A stretch of 64,000 nucleotides of DNA. Origin: Eretmocerus hayati. Lineage: Eukaryota > Arthropoda > Insecta > Hymenoptera > Aphelinidae. Shown piece after piece: positions 10,278 through 20,874 of the stretch; positions within the stretch are counted from its first letter, which is position 1; every line of letters begins with the position of its first letter. The notes beneath the pieces are model-generated. The model did no database searches. It had not been told where the DNA came from and saw nothing but the letters and a program-made list of their open reading frames with translations. Position numbers and translations under genes: made by a program. The stretch is taken from assembly GCA_029851415.1 (NCBI GenBank), contig CM056741.1:82722282-82786281 (forward strand), given 5' to 3'.

Positions 10278-11453
10278 AATTGATAAGGAAAGGTTGGCCG
10301 GCAGAAATCAAAGACGTACCTGATAACTGTGAAGCATTTCATACCTATCAGGGTGGTATATTTGAGCATGGAGGCTTACTATATGAAGATGAGAGAATCG
10401 TTGTACCAAATAATTTGAGGAAAGATGTATTAACAAAACTGCGCGATAATCACATGGGCATAGAAAAAACAAAATACAGAGCAAGAGAAGTTGTGATTTG
10501 GCCAGGCATAACTAGGGAGATTGAAGACAGGATAGCAAAATGTGAAGTTTGTCGAAAATTTCAAAGAAACAACACTAAAGAAAGTCTGATCCCGCATGAA
10601 ATACCTCACAACTGCTGGGAAGAAGTAGGAGTGGACATATTCTACATCAATCGGTTAGCACATATTCTTGTCATAGATTACTATTCTAAATATGTGGAAG
10701 TGGGTTTATTGAAAGATGAGAGCACTGAGTCTGTGATAGTGGCCTTAAAATCCTACTTTTCAAGATTCGGGGTCCCTAAAAAGGTAAAATCAGATAATGG
10801 TCCACAGTTTGATAGCCAGCTTTTTAAAAAATTCAGTAGAGCTTGGAATTTTGATCATGTAACATCCAGTCCATATTACCCTAGAAGCAACGGCATGGTA
10901 GAGAGATGTATTCAAACAGTCAAGAAGTTGAATATGGAGAAAGCATAATATGACGGGAAAGATCCTTATCTAGCGCTTCTGGAACTGAGAAACATGCCAA
11001 TTTCAAATGAGATACAGTCACCGAACATGACAATGCTAGGCAGAAATGTAAGAGGAGCGTTGCCGGAATCTTTTGAAGCGAACAGGAGAGATTCAACTTT
11101 CAGAGGAAGACTGTTAGAACGACAAAGAAAGCAAAAAAGTTTCCATGACCGAAGCTACAAAAAACCTTCCAGAACTGAGAGAGAACGATTTTGTAAGGTA
11201 CAAGCCCGGAAATAGTTGGGAACCAGCTCAAGGGCAGAAAAAAGGGATAACCCCTAGATCATATCAGATGAGAAATGAACATGGAAATGTAATAACTAGA
11301 AATAGAGTCAAACTCGACGTAGATAAAGGTTGTCATTTCAAATTCAAACCAAATAGTGACTATGGACCAAATCCATGTAAGATCAGGCAGCGAAAAAAGT
11401 TGGGGTCACGGATATTTCTGACGATGAAGTATATCATTCTCGAGACGAGATGA
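10262..11453 (+). pseudogene. pol, third part: integrase (Ty3/Gypsy)
   Basis: The frame 10262-10948 carries the integrase zinc-binding segment (histidine at residue 64, CEVC at 94-97; the position normally occupied by the first histidine is arginine at 61). The catalytic D, D and E are at residues 125, 178 and 214, so the D-x35-E spacing is intact. SDNGPQFDSQ and NGMVERCIQT surround the last two. A TAA stop ends this frame at 10946-10948, homology continues through 10994-11215, then a frameshift near 11145 leads to a C-terminal segment with RYKPG and PRSYQMRNEHGNVITRNRV. Integrase inserts element DNA into the genome. Confidence 0.88.
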
Positions 11454-12956
11454 TGAGACTCGTATTCTTTTGTTTCGCCTAAATCGATTTCCTGTCAGAG
11501 CTACGCGAATTTGGAGATCGGGAGCTGCAAAATCAATTCTAGAAAAACTGACACTTTGAAATCAGTAAAGATGCAAAAATTCCTATGCGACTTTGAATAT
11601 TCAGCTGAATCTTCTTGGATATATTTACTAGGTAGATGTTGCATGCAAATTTACACTGATTAGGTTGGAATTGCCATTCGGATCCGAAAAAACTCGCTTT
11701 TTACGAGAAATTAAAAAAAATTAATTACTCAAAGATACCATCGTGGATTTCTTTGGTGAATTTTCTGGGGGTATTTGATGACATGGTGTTTCAGAGGGTG
11801 CTCTCAGAGTCAGCGCTAAAAGCTCCAGATGACCGAAAAGAAATATTTTTCGCAATTTTCCGATGTTTGAGTGCCTACAAAGTTGCGAAAAATAACTTTC
11901 GCGCCTCGCACACGAGGTTCCCCGCTTCCGAGCGATCATTTCAACCCTCGCCTCCAGCTCGGGTCGGAAACCGATCGCTCAAAAGCGAGCTCAATGAACT
12001 CGGTGCGAAATATACTTTTTTGGAAAAAAAAATTCTTCTTGTCTCAAATAGGTTCTGGCATCCTTCAAATAATAAATATTGGCTGAATAGTAGTACCTAC
12101 AGAGTACAGTACCTGCAAACATCTACAGAGACTCAATTCTTCCAACTTATCTTGCACAGAAAGTAAGCACATTGCCCAAGCTAGTTGAAAGCGCTATATG
12201 AGCAAAAATGTTTTCAGTCTCTTATCACTGCCAGTGGTGGATAACACTTACTGGAAAAACGTAGACGTAGAGAAAATTGGCCTGAAAGCATTTTTGCTCA
12301 TATAGCCTTTTCAACAAGCTTGACCACTGTGCTTACTTTCTGTGCAAGATAAGTTGGAGGAAATGAGTCTCTGTAGATATTTGCAGGTGATGTACTCTGT
12401 AAGAACTACTTTTCAGCCAATATTCATTATTTGAAGGATGCCAGAACCTATTTGAGACAATAAAAAATTTTTCTCCCGAAGAATATTTTTTTTGGTCATT
12501 TTGAGCTTTTAGCGCCGACTCGGAGAGTACCCTCTGAAACACCATGTCATCAAATACCCCCAGGAAATTCACCAAAGAAATTCACGATGGTGTTTTTGAG
12601 TAATTAATTTTTTTTAATTTTTCGTAAAAAACGAGTTTTTCGGTTCCGAATGGCAATTCCAACCTAATTAGTGTGAATTTCCATGCAACATCTACCTAGT
12701 AACTATATCCAACAAGATCCAGCTGAATATTCAAAGTCGCATAGGAATTATTGCATCTTTACTGATTTCAAAGTGTCAGTTTTTCTAAAATTGATCTTGC
12801 AGCTCCCGATCTCCAAATTCGCGTAGCTCTGACAGGGAATTGATTTAGGCCAAACAAGAAAATACGTATCTCCTCATTTTGTCTCAAGAATGATATACTC
12901 CATCGGCAGAAATATCCGTGACCTCATCTTTTTTCGCTGCCTGATCCTACATGGAT
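11370..12956. repeat. 1.6-kb hairpin-forming inverted repeat inside the Gypsy element
   Basis: Sequence from about 11370 to 12215 is matched in reverse complement by about 12275 to 12956, with a short loop around 12215-12275. Landmarks: CAGAGCTACGCGAATTTGGA near 11497 and its complement near 12815; GAATTTTCTGGGGGTATTTG near 11757 and its complement near 12550. The same short peptide frame beginning MVNFLGVFDDMVFQRVL is read from both arms (11753 on plus, 12575 on minus). The left arm is longer by an insertion at about 11852-12012. The ends (CCATGTARGATCAGGCAGCG) lie close to Gypsy coding sequence, so it is unclear whether it is a separate foldback insertion or a local inverted duplication. 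Confidence 0.85.
11852..12012. repeat. Insertion in one arm of the hairpin, short palindromic repeat type
   Basis: About 160 bases are present in the left arm and absent from the right arm. They contain CGAGCGATCATTTCAACCCTCGCC and GGCTCGGGTCGGAAACC-type sequence, the same core as the repeats at 4650 and 7050. It therefore post-dates the arm duplication. Confidence 0.6.
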
Positions 12957-13176
12957 TCGGCCTATGACGATCTGAACTCTCAGAGCTTGCAAGGTGAGGC
13001 TACTGAAGCCAATATCCAAGGTGCAGAAATGGGCCAAGGAAACGTTATAGGCAATACGCAGGTCACCGATAGCCAGCAAAATATAAGCCAAAACTCAGAG
13101 GCTAATAGAACAGTCACAAGAAGTGGCCGAGAAATAAGAAAGCCATTTTATCTGAATGAGTATGTAACTTGATTTC
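12957..13176 (+). pseudogene. C-terminal tail of the Gypsy pol polyprotein
   Basis: The frame ending at 13172 reads a low-complexity, glutamine- and asparagine-rich stretch and finishes TRSGREIRKPFYLNEYV. A TRSGR...KP ending is a common C-terminal pattern of Ty3/Gypsy integrases. It stops 17 bases before the 3' LTR. It is separated from the rest of integrase by the 1.6-kb inverted repeat. Confidence 0.7.
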
Positions 13177-13189
13177 AAAAAAAGAAAGA
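13177..13189 (+). other. Polypurine tract of the Gypsy element
   Basis: AAAAAAAGAAAGA directly precedes the 3' LTR, where the plus-strand primer is expected. Confidence 0.85.
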
Positions 13190-13401
13190 TGTGACATATG
13201 CCCGTCTGCTGGACCTACCAGCGCGCGCATATGTATGAATGTGGTGGTGTATGAATGTGTGAGGAGTCAGTTATTAGTAGCGCTTGGCGCGGAGCACATG
13301 CCTTTATAACATGCTTGTAATCTACGCTTGAAACATGAGTAATGAATGAGTCTAGGGTAAAATAGTGACTATGATTGCATAACAATCATCCAAACGTGAC
13401 A
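13190..13401 (+). repeat. 3' LTR of the Ty3/Gypsy element
   Basis: The 212-bp copy begins TGTGACATATGCCCG and ends CCAAACGTGACA. It matches the 5' LTR with scattered substitutions and a few indels. CCCAT follows at once as the right target duplication. Confidence 0.92.
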
Positions 13402-13675
13402 CCCATCTCGGATCTGATGGTTTGAGTCTCCAGCTTGCTTCTGGCTTGAGGCTCGCCTCCACAAGTCCTTACACATATTCGGGGGTACTTTGGAGAGTAA
13501 TTCCACCTAGATTGATGCACAACAACTCAGATGGAAGCATATGGGAGCCATGCCTATGTCGACGTTTTAAGAAAAAGGTCAAAAAACTGTATTTTCGAAC
13601 GAACGCCAAAAATCAGGAGATGATTTCTCCACCGAGATTCTTCTCGATATTGTTAGTGCTTGTCTTAAAGAACAT

Positions 13676-14135
13676 GTTCGCACAGGTCTGGGGTCGAGAG
13701 AGAAAACGATTTTTGGGAATTGAGCTCAAAGTTTGGCGTATTCACAAAACTGCTCAACTTGTATCGGCTATAGCTCCTATGAGAAGTACGACAACCGACT
13801 TGTCCAGGTAGTCAAAGTGTAGGTTTTTTCAAGACCTTAGAAATGACCACCTGCAAAAGTCGATTATCACATGTCTAGTAGGAGCTAGATCGCTTTGAAG
13901 CAGGCCCGAAAATCGCTAGAATCTGCTCTCAGCAAATAGCTCCTAGGAGTTACTAGGCTGCATGATTGCTTCCGGACTATTTTTCTTTTCTTCCAAAAGT
14001 GCTAGTCTTAAAGAAGGAATTGCGCCCAAGGACGTGGAAGAAAATTGAGTCTAGCCGGAGCTATGATTTACCAGAAATAGGTCAAAAAAGGGCCCAAAAT
14101 AGACCTTTTGCGGGCCCTAGGGCCTGTAAAGGGGT
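13676..14135. other. Spacer with diverged TAGCTCCTA repeats
   Basis: No gene is supported. Short related words (ATAGCTCCTATGAG, AGTAGGAGCTAGAT, AATAGCTCCTAGGAG) recur between 13768 and 13950, suggesting a degenerate short repeat. The segment ends with the TAGAG target duplication of the BEL/Pao element. Confidence 0.4.
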
Positions 14136-14140
14136 TAGAG

Positions 14141-14645
14141 TGAATGGCTGGAGCCCAGAATATTAATTATAAGATCGCGATGGGGCGCTCGAGGCCAGGG
14201 CAGTGGAAGCGTAAATTTATAACTCTCGATTTTTGTGAAATTAAAATAGTTCAATTCATTCACTTTCCGTTTCACTACATTTGGTTAAAGCAGAAAGGCG
14301 CGAGGGGAGTGAGGGGTGAAATCGCGACGCGGAGAGATCAATTCGCAAAGAAAATGCGATGGAGCTCACGGCACTTGAAATCGCGAGTTTGAGCTAGGCT
14401 TACAATAATTAGCCTGCTCGGCGGTCGGTGGTCAACTGCCGGTTCGCCGAAGCGAGATCGCCGTCGAGGCCGAGGGGGACTGAGGGAGAGCAATGTTGCC
14501 GAAATTTCTAGGAATTTTGAATGTATCATTCAGCAGGCATCAAAATCATACGATTTCAAGGAGAAGAAAGTTCATCGTTCCGCCTTGGCACTCTCGTTCT
14601 CGAAAGCTCTAGAAATATATCTAAACTTAACGATCTTCCCGAACA
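14141..14645 (-). repeat. 3' LTR of the BEL/Pao element
   Basis: The copy starts TGAATGGCTGGAGCCC and ends TTCCCGAACA on the plus strand and is nearly the same as 23032-23535. Several point differences separate the copies. TAGAG precedes it as the target duplication. Confidence 0.9.
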
Positions 14646-14662
14646 TTCCGCCTCCTTTGCTT
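14646..14662 (-). other. Polypurine tract of the BEL/Pao element
   Basis: On the minus strand GCAAAGGAGGCGGAA lies directly upstream of the 3' LTR. It is purine-rich, as needed for plus-strand priming. Confidence 0.65.
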
Positions 14663-15517
14663 GCTCATAGCAAGCAACGAAAAGAAGGAATTTCCACTAC
14701 ATGAAATTATCAACTTGATCTTGAACCAGGTGAATTTCGGAGGACGAAATATTCAAAAAACTCAATGTTTCAGGCAAAAACATTCAAAATTTCACAACCG
14801 TGATTGAATACGAAACAAAAAAAAACAGAGTTGTCAACCTGAATAAATTACTACATAATCAAAAGAAAAAACTGAATGATTGACGCCTCAACTGATCATG
14901 AATAATCTCACGAATGATTTTATCCACAGTGACCGATAATACCGAAAAAGGTGAAACTATCAACATTTGAGATTGATAGATCAATGAAAAGGAATTAAAT
15001 TGAGCTCCACGCGTCAATAAGATCTCAAGGAGAATGAGTATTCTACTTCTTAATATGATAAAATCAAACTCAAGTGGTTAAGCTGATTAATTTGAACAAA
15101 AAACATCACGCACAGTGATCATCTACCAAGGAAACAATCGAAAACAAAATCAATCAACAAAAAATATTGCACGAGACACAGTTGGTCTCAAAATTGACAA
15201 CAGTCAAACAACATGGTAAATAAGTCCAATTTTGAGACATGATCAAATGATACAAACTCAATTATTTGAAAATCGTAGGCTTCGAAATGACTCTAAGTTA
15301 GAAAAAATAGTGGTTAAAGGTGGAAAAATCATTCTTATCCCTTCTACGCGTCAGTTTCGCAATGATTCCACTTGGCAAATACGCTATTAAGACTCTAATG
15401 AAGCTCTACGAAAACAATTACACAAAATTGGGGCTAAACATACGACATATGATTCGCGGGTGTCGCGGAACGAGGGAAAAGTGTGTAGTGAAGTGTCAAG
15501 ATTACGCGGTAATCCTC
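14663..15517 (-). other. Noncoding 3' region of the BEL/Pao element
   Basis: About 850 bases between the pol stop and the purine tract hold no supported coding frame. They are AT-rich and without repeats that I can see. Confidence 0.5.
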
Positions 15518-16234
15518 TCATGATTCTTCTTGTTGTTCCTTGGCTTCTTCTTCGGGTTGACCAGAGGGCTCCCTGCCCTCTTCCCCAGGATCTACGGGCA
15601 ACTTGATGATCTTGCAGAGTGCCCGACGAAGTGTTGTGGTGGCGGTCCTGAGATCGACCACGCGCACCAATCCGTCAGCTCCTGGATGGACGGCAGTGAC
15701 CCTTGCCATGGGCCATTTTGTAGGTGGCGTAAGTTCGTCCTTCACCAACACGAGATCTTCCACTCGAAGTTGCTCTTGTACTGCTAGCCATTTGGACCTC
15801 AGTTGATAATGATGCATGACTTCCATACGCCATCGATTCCAAAAATCATTCCTCATGCGTTGTACGGCTCTCCACCTGCACTGAGGAGACTGTGTTACTT
15901 CTGCATCGTTATATGGTTCAGGTGAAGCAGTCATAGATCTACCAATGAGCAAATGTCCCGGAGTAAGGGCAACCAAATCAGTTCCTTTAGGTGGCAAAGG
16001 GCAAAGCGGTCTAGAATTTAGGCATGCTCCGATTTGAGAACTAAGAGTTTGCAATTCTTCAAAAGTGAACTTAGAATCACCCACTACTCGCTTCAGATGA
16101 TGTTTGAATGAGCGCACCGCCGCCTCCCACAAACCTCCAAAGTGAGGTGCGCGAGGCGGTGAAAAGTGCCAAGTGACTCCCTCTTTAGCTAATTCTTCGC
16201 TTAGTTCTATTGAAAATGCCGATGTTTGGTCAAA
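15518..16234 (-). pseudogene. pol, last part: integrase C-terminus (BEL/Pao)
   Basis: The frame downstream of the stop at 16235-16237 remains open to 15518. It includes FGGLWEAAVRSFKHHL, holding the third catalytic residue of integrase (the glutamate in GLWEAA), then LNSRPL and LTPGHLLIGR. It ends with a DUF5641-like region carrying WPMARVTAVHPGADGLVRVV and the KIIKLPVD end typical of BEL/Pao. The acidic tail after it is rich in glutamate. Confidence 0.88.
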
Positions 16235-17461
16235 TTATTGCCGAAGCTCTCTTTCAGCACCTACAAAGTTTTCGGCGTTGTCGCAATATATATCTGTGCA
16301 TTTACCTTGTCTCGCAGCGAATCTATGAACTGCGGCTAAGAATGCTGGAGTGGTGAGATCTGAAACGGTTTCAACGTGAGTTGTTCCCGTGAACATACAA
16401 ACGAAAATGCAAAAGTATCCCTTTGTGGTTTTAGCACCTCTTCCACGAGAAAATAGAACAGATATTGGTCCTGCATAATCGATCCCACAAGCTTGAAAGG
16501 CATACTTTGGAGTAACTCTATCCGCTGGTAATGGGGCCATTTGCTGTATGAGCAGTCTACCACCATACCGAGTACATTTCCCACGATTACGATAAACCTT
16601 TTGAACTACATGTTGCACTCGAGGTATCCACGCCCCTGTATATAAATCACTCAACATAAGCTGAGCTCCCCCATGTAACAAATCTCTGTTTAACTCCTCG
16701 ACCAAACGTTGAACAAAGATGCTTCTACTCGACAAAATAACTGGATGTATTTCGTTGTAAGACAAGTTTGCATTTTGAAGGCGTCCACCAACTCTCAAAA
16801 CTCCACGAGCATCTAAGAATGGTAGCAATCTTCGGATGTCACTTTTCTTCGACAAGTTTTTCCCTTTTTCTAAATCTGAGATTTCTTCAGCAAAATGCTG
16901 CCTTCGAATGCACTTGAACAATGCCATTTTAGCTGCGTTCAACTCTATAGGACACAAGAAAGATTTGCGACGATCTTCAGAATTGCGCGAAGCATTGAAT
17001 TTCCATCGAAATATATATGCAACGATGCGAACTATTTTTGAAAAAGAACTGACATGCTTTTGAAGATGTTCTAAAACTGGTGACGATTCCACAACCAAAT
17101 GAGCAAGCGCTTCTGCGCACACGGGTTCTGACGAAACTTCAGGCCATTCATCTTTCGATTGAGTTATCCAATTAGGACCATACCACCAAATGTTCAAATT
17201 CAAAAGTTCTTTTGCAGTCACCCCCCGGGTTGCGCGATCGGCGCAATTTTCTTCTGAATAAACATGCCTCCATACAGCATCAGGAAGAGTGCTGCTAATC
17301 GTACTCACTCGATTGGCCACAAAAGTCTCCCATTTTGAAGGGTGACCATTGAGCCAATCCAGGAAAACTTTCGAATCTGACCAGCAATAAACAGCTGATG
17401 GTCGAACTTCCAAATTAGTCATCACATGTTTCGCCAATTTAACCAAGCAAAACTGCAGCAC
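16235..17461 (-). pseudogene. pol, middle part: RNase H and integrase core (BEL/Pao)
   Basis: The frame opens in RNase H (YCWSDSKVFLDWL and NCADRATRG) and continues into integrase. A zinc-binding segment has LLHGGAQLML and KCTRYGG; the first cysteine of the usual pair appears to be arginine (YRNRGKC). Catalytic aspartates are in CGIDYAGPI and IYCDNAENFVGA. A TAA at 16235-16237 interrupts the frame shortly before the catalytic glutamate, which lies in the continuing frame. The upstream junction with RT is a one-base frameshift near 17440-17450, where an extra G appears in a run. Confidence 0.88.
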
Positions 17462-18848
17462 ACAGCTCTTGCTTAGGTATGGACAGCGTTTTTACCGGCG
17501 CGATTTTCGTTTTTGCCATAATCAAGTTCGAAGTTTCTCCTGGAATAACCAAAAAAACAGCTGCCGCATAAGCCCTTTTCGACGCGTCTGCAAAACCATC
17601 GAGTTCCCAATTTGAGCTGTTCAGAGTACCCAACCAGCGAGATACGCGAACTTGCGACATAAGTGGAACTTGTGACCGTATTTCTAGCCATTCCGCGAGT
17701 ACTTCTCCAACGACAGGAGTGTCCCAATCAATTTTCAAATGCCACATGTTTTGCAACAAAATTTTAGCTTGTATCAAAAATGGAGCTAACCAATCAAGAG
17801 GATTGAATAACCGAGCTACTTCTGAAAGTATAGTTCTTTTACTAACCGTATCAGGAGTCGAGGGCATCGATATACGAAAGGAAAATTCATCATCGTGCGG
17901 TGACCATTTCGATCCAAGTGTGGAGACAACATCGTCGAGTTCTATCGAAATGTCACCTGAGTTTTCTGAAGAGATTCCCCTCAGCAAATCCGAGTGATTT
18001 GCTGACCACTTTCCAAGTTCCATACATGCGCACGACATGATAGAAATCAGCTGATCTCGAGCTTCCAATGCGGCTGAAAGAGTATCCCCTCCCCCGAACA
18101 AATCATCCATGTATCGACGGTATAGGATAATGAGAACAGCGATAGGAAACTGTTCCTTGTAAATTTCAGCCAAATGAAGGAGAACTCTAATAGCCAGGTA
18201 TGGCGGACATACTGTTCTGTAAGTGACCGTGAGTAGAACATAATCGAGGATTTCCTCTTGCCCCAATGGCTGCCAGACAATCCTCTGCCAATTTACATCA
18301 TCCGGATGTACCAAAATTTGTCTGAACATTTTAACTATGTCAGTACAAAATCCATATTTGAAAAATCTCCAACGAATTAATACCAATGTTAAATCATTTT
18401 GAAGTTTGGGGCCAGCCAATAAAAAATCGTTTGAACTTTTACCATTACCTGTTTTGTGCGAAGCATTCAGAACGACTCGAATTTTGTCGCTGTCCTTACG
18501 AAAAACAGGATGATGTGGCAGGTACGATGGTGCTGGCTTTGACCCATCTGGTGGCTGCGTGCGTCTCATGTGACCCAGTGACTCGTACTGTTCTATGAAC
18601 TCTGTGTATGCTTCATCCAACTTCGAATCTCGTTGTCGTTTTCTCTCAGATCGTAGTAGGCATGCGACCGCAACGTCCCTAGATTCGGAAAACGAAGCTT
18701 CATGAGTATTTTGTGTGAAAGGGAGGCGCACGACGAAGCGTCCTTCAGACGTGCGCTCGACAGACGACCTAAACAATTTCTCACAATACTCCTCCTCAGC
18801 TGTAAGATGACGATTAGCTGGGAGTTCTTCAATTTCCCAAAATTTCAA
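17439..18848 (-). pseudogene. pol, first part: reverse transcriptase (BEL/Pao)
   Basis: A 469-residue frame begins with FWEIEELPANRHLT, the usual opening of BEL/Pao RT. It carries KIRVVLNAS, DIVKMFRQILVHPDD, the catalytic YMDD block near residue 245 and LFNPLDWLAPF, then the start of RNase H (DGFADASKRAYAAAV). It joins the protease frame by a frameshift near 18845 and the downstream frame by another near 17440. The family makes one Gag-Pol protein in a single frame, so both are damage. RT copies element RNA to DNA. Confidence 0.9.
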
Positions 18849-19524
18849 TTAGTTGATTTGACAGAGAACTACCAACGCCCGCATGCAAAGATAAAACGAC
18901 ACGAGGATTTACAGTTTCGACACCCGACTCCGTACTTCCAGTGAGGATCCAGCCCAATGCTGTGTTCTGAGCGGTAGGAGTTTTTGATGGGCCCCTTACC
19001 AAACCTTCTCTAAGAATCTCACTATACACTTCTGTGACCGATAAATAATCAACTTTAGCGGGAATGAAAAATTCCGGATCCGCAAGTGTTAGTCCATCTA
19101 AATGTGACCAATCGTCACATTTCACCGTTGACCTAGGCAAAAATGAGGTGAGTTCCGGAAGAACCAGAGCCTCAATGTCGAACGAGAAATTTGAATCGAT
19201 TTTCGACAGTAGAGTGAGCGAAACTTCAATTGACGAAACTACTGTGCGTCGATCCCCAATGGTATTCATGCCCAACCTAAGTTTCCGCGACGGCAAATTT
19301 GAAGCTTGAACGACCCTATTAGCTACGAAGGAACAGTCTGAGCCTTGGTCAATCAAGGCACGAGCTTCCACTTTCTGTCCGTCGGGACCTTGTAACCAGA
19401 TACGCGGAGTTGCTACTAAACGCGCTTGCTTTGACACTGCGGAAAAATTGTGGATTAAATGACAACCAGCTTGTTGCTGCGAATTTTGAGAATCCTCTGG
19501 CTTTGAAGCACCCGAAAAATCCAT
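18829..19524 (-). pseudogene. Aspartic protease region (BEL/Pao)
   Basis: The frame holds RALIDQGSDCSFV, where DQGS replaces the D-[ST]-G of most retropepsins; this variant is normal for BEL/Pao. A conserved tail NTALGWILTG precedes the RT. It lies in the same frame as gag, but several stops separate the two between 19525 and 19992. The protease would cut the Gag-Pol precursor. Confidence 0.88.
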
Positions 19525-19992
19525 ATGTAGTTTTGTATGATGTGGCCGTTTACACTTACTACACTTATACTGAGAACCACATTTATCAGCAAAATGACCA
19601 GGCTTTAAACAATTTATTCATGAACGATTTATTTTACAAAATTCAAATCTTTGGTGCACAGACAGTGATAAAAACTTCTCACATTTGTGCAATGCATGAT
19701 CGCCTTTACAATTTATACAAGTAAGTGGACTGCTAGACTGACCCTTATTATTTTGTGAATCCCCAAAATTTGAATTTACATTTCTTCTACTAGAATTGCC
19801 TTGGTATCTTCCTGCAGACGACGAACCAGGCTATGGTTCATTCGTCGCTACTGACCCTGAATGAGCCGCGTTCAATGATTGGATACGATTTTCCGAAAAA
19901 TTAGATAAAGCAGCATACGTCGGAAAACCCTCAACATTTTCTTGCGCGATAGTCCAACTTTCTCTAGTGCCCGGATCCAATTTTCGAACAAT
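19525..19992 (-). pseudogene. Nucleocapsid region of gag, multiply interrupted (BEL/Pao)
   Basis: Translation in the gag frame gives CINCKGDHALHKCEKF, a BEL/Pao-type knuckle, but the stretch has several in-frame stops and the second knuckle is unreadable. It links the capsid-like region with protease. Confidence 0.7.
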
Positions 19993-20874
19993 TCAATGAA
20001 CTAGCCAACAATCCCATTCATCAACGGGACACTCTAGATCTCGAAGGCCTTGGATAGATTCTTCTGCTTGGTTCATAATTGTAACAAAAGCTTGAGCAGA
20101 TTTTTTTGTAATTGGGGCTAAATCTATCAATTCGTTCAAGTGTGTGCTCAATCTCAACCGAGACTTATCGTAACGTCGACATAATTTATTCCAAGCAATT
20201 AAAAAGCTTGTAGTATGTGTTTTGACGCCTTTCATCATTTTTTCTGCGTCACCCTCAACTGCATTGAGCAAATGGTTCAATTTAGCAGACGATGATAAAT
20301 CAGGATTTTCCCCAATAACCGATGTAAAACGCTCCTTGAAGTATTCCCAATCAGCTTGTTTACCAGAAAATTGAGGCGGTTCGAGTCTAGGAATGGACTG
20401 CAATTCTGATGACGCACGTATAAGTTACTGCGCATCAAAATGTTGATATGGGTAAAAATTTTGATTTTGAGGATGATTGACTGGATGGACTGACGCGTAG
20501 ACTGAGCCTCGCGCAGAACCATGAACTGAACCATGTTCAGACAGTGATTCTTCTGGTATCGTTAATTCAGCGATTTTATCTAGTAAATCGGATTTAAGAA
20601 TTGAATAATTCCCTTCGATTCCTAAAAAGCCCAATTTAGTAAAATATTCTTCATCCTTCAATTCATTCTCATGCTGTTGTAAATTCAAATCATTCTGGCA
20701 AAATTCATCCCAATATCTTCCTAATAACTCCAAGCGAGTTTTGAGAAAATTTACAGTGATATTTTCTTTGCCCTCTTTGGCAGTATTTGTATCAAAATTA
20801 CGAATGTAAACCACAAGTTGCAATTGCCGATCAAAAAGAAGTCTAGCAGCCATGATTTTTCCACTAATTATCAC
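19993..20874 (-). pseudogene. gag capsid region (BEL/Pao)
   Basis: Two open segments in one frame, 20425-20874 and 19993-20403, are separated by a single TAA where a CAA codon is plausible. The second has IPRLEPPQFSGKQADWEYF and FLIAWNKLCRRYDKSR, features of the DUF1759 family found in BEL/Pao Gag. The first is a helical, charged N-terminal region. A TGA/TAA after WLVH ends the second segment. Gag would form the particle. Confidence 0.85.

Larger units (their letters stand above)
1319..13401 (+). mobile_element. Ty3/Gypsy LTR retrotransposon, complete but inactivated
   Basis: Both LTRs are present (1319-1527 and 13190-13401), start TGTGACA and end GTGACA, and are flanked by an identical 5-bp target duplication CCCAT (1314-1318 and 13402-13406). 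A tRNA-Ser-type primer site follows the 5' LTR and a purine tract precedes the 3' LTR. The gene order gag, protease, RT, RNase H, integrase is that of Ty3/Gypsy. About 7.9 kb of the 12.1 kb is later insertion: the hAT-like element (3418-9757) and a 1.6-kb inverted repeat (11370-12956). The coding part carries an internal gag deletion, in-frame stops and frameshifts, so this copy cannot move by itself. Confidence 0.92.
660..13675. mobile_element. Palindromic foldback element, split by a retrotransposon
   Basis: The left arm (about 660-1062) is the reverse complement of 1187-1318 followed by 13407-13675. Removing the LTR element and one copy of its CCCAT target duplication restores a near-continuous inverted repeat with two arms of about 400 bp and a loop of about 125 bp (1063-1186). 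Matching landmarks include the word ACAAGCACTAAC near 673 and its complement near 13657, and GGCGAGCGAGGTCTCG near 957 with its complement near 1278. No coding capacity is seen, so this is a nonautonomous foldback or long-TIR MITE. A target duplication of the foldback element itself was not identified. Confidence 0.8.

Noticed and set aside
14141..14260. Possible tRNA gene (GCAGTGGAAGCG word resembles initiator tRNA-Met)
   Set aside because: The rest of a tRNA cloverleaf is absent and the word is inside both BEL/Pao LTRs.
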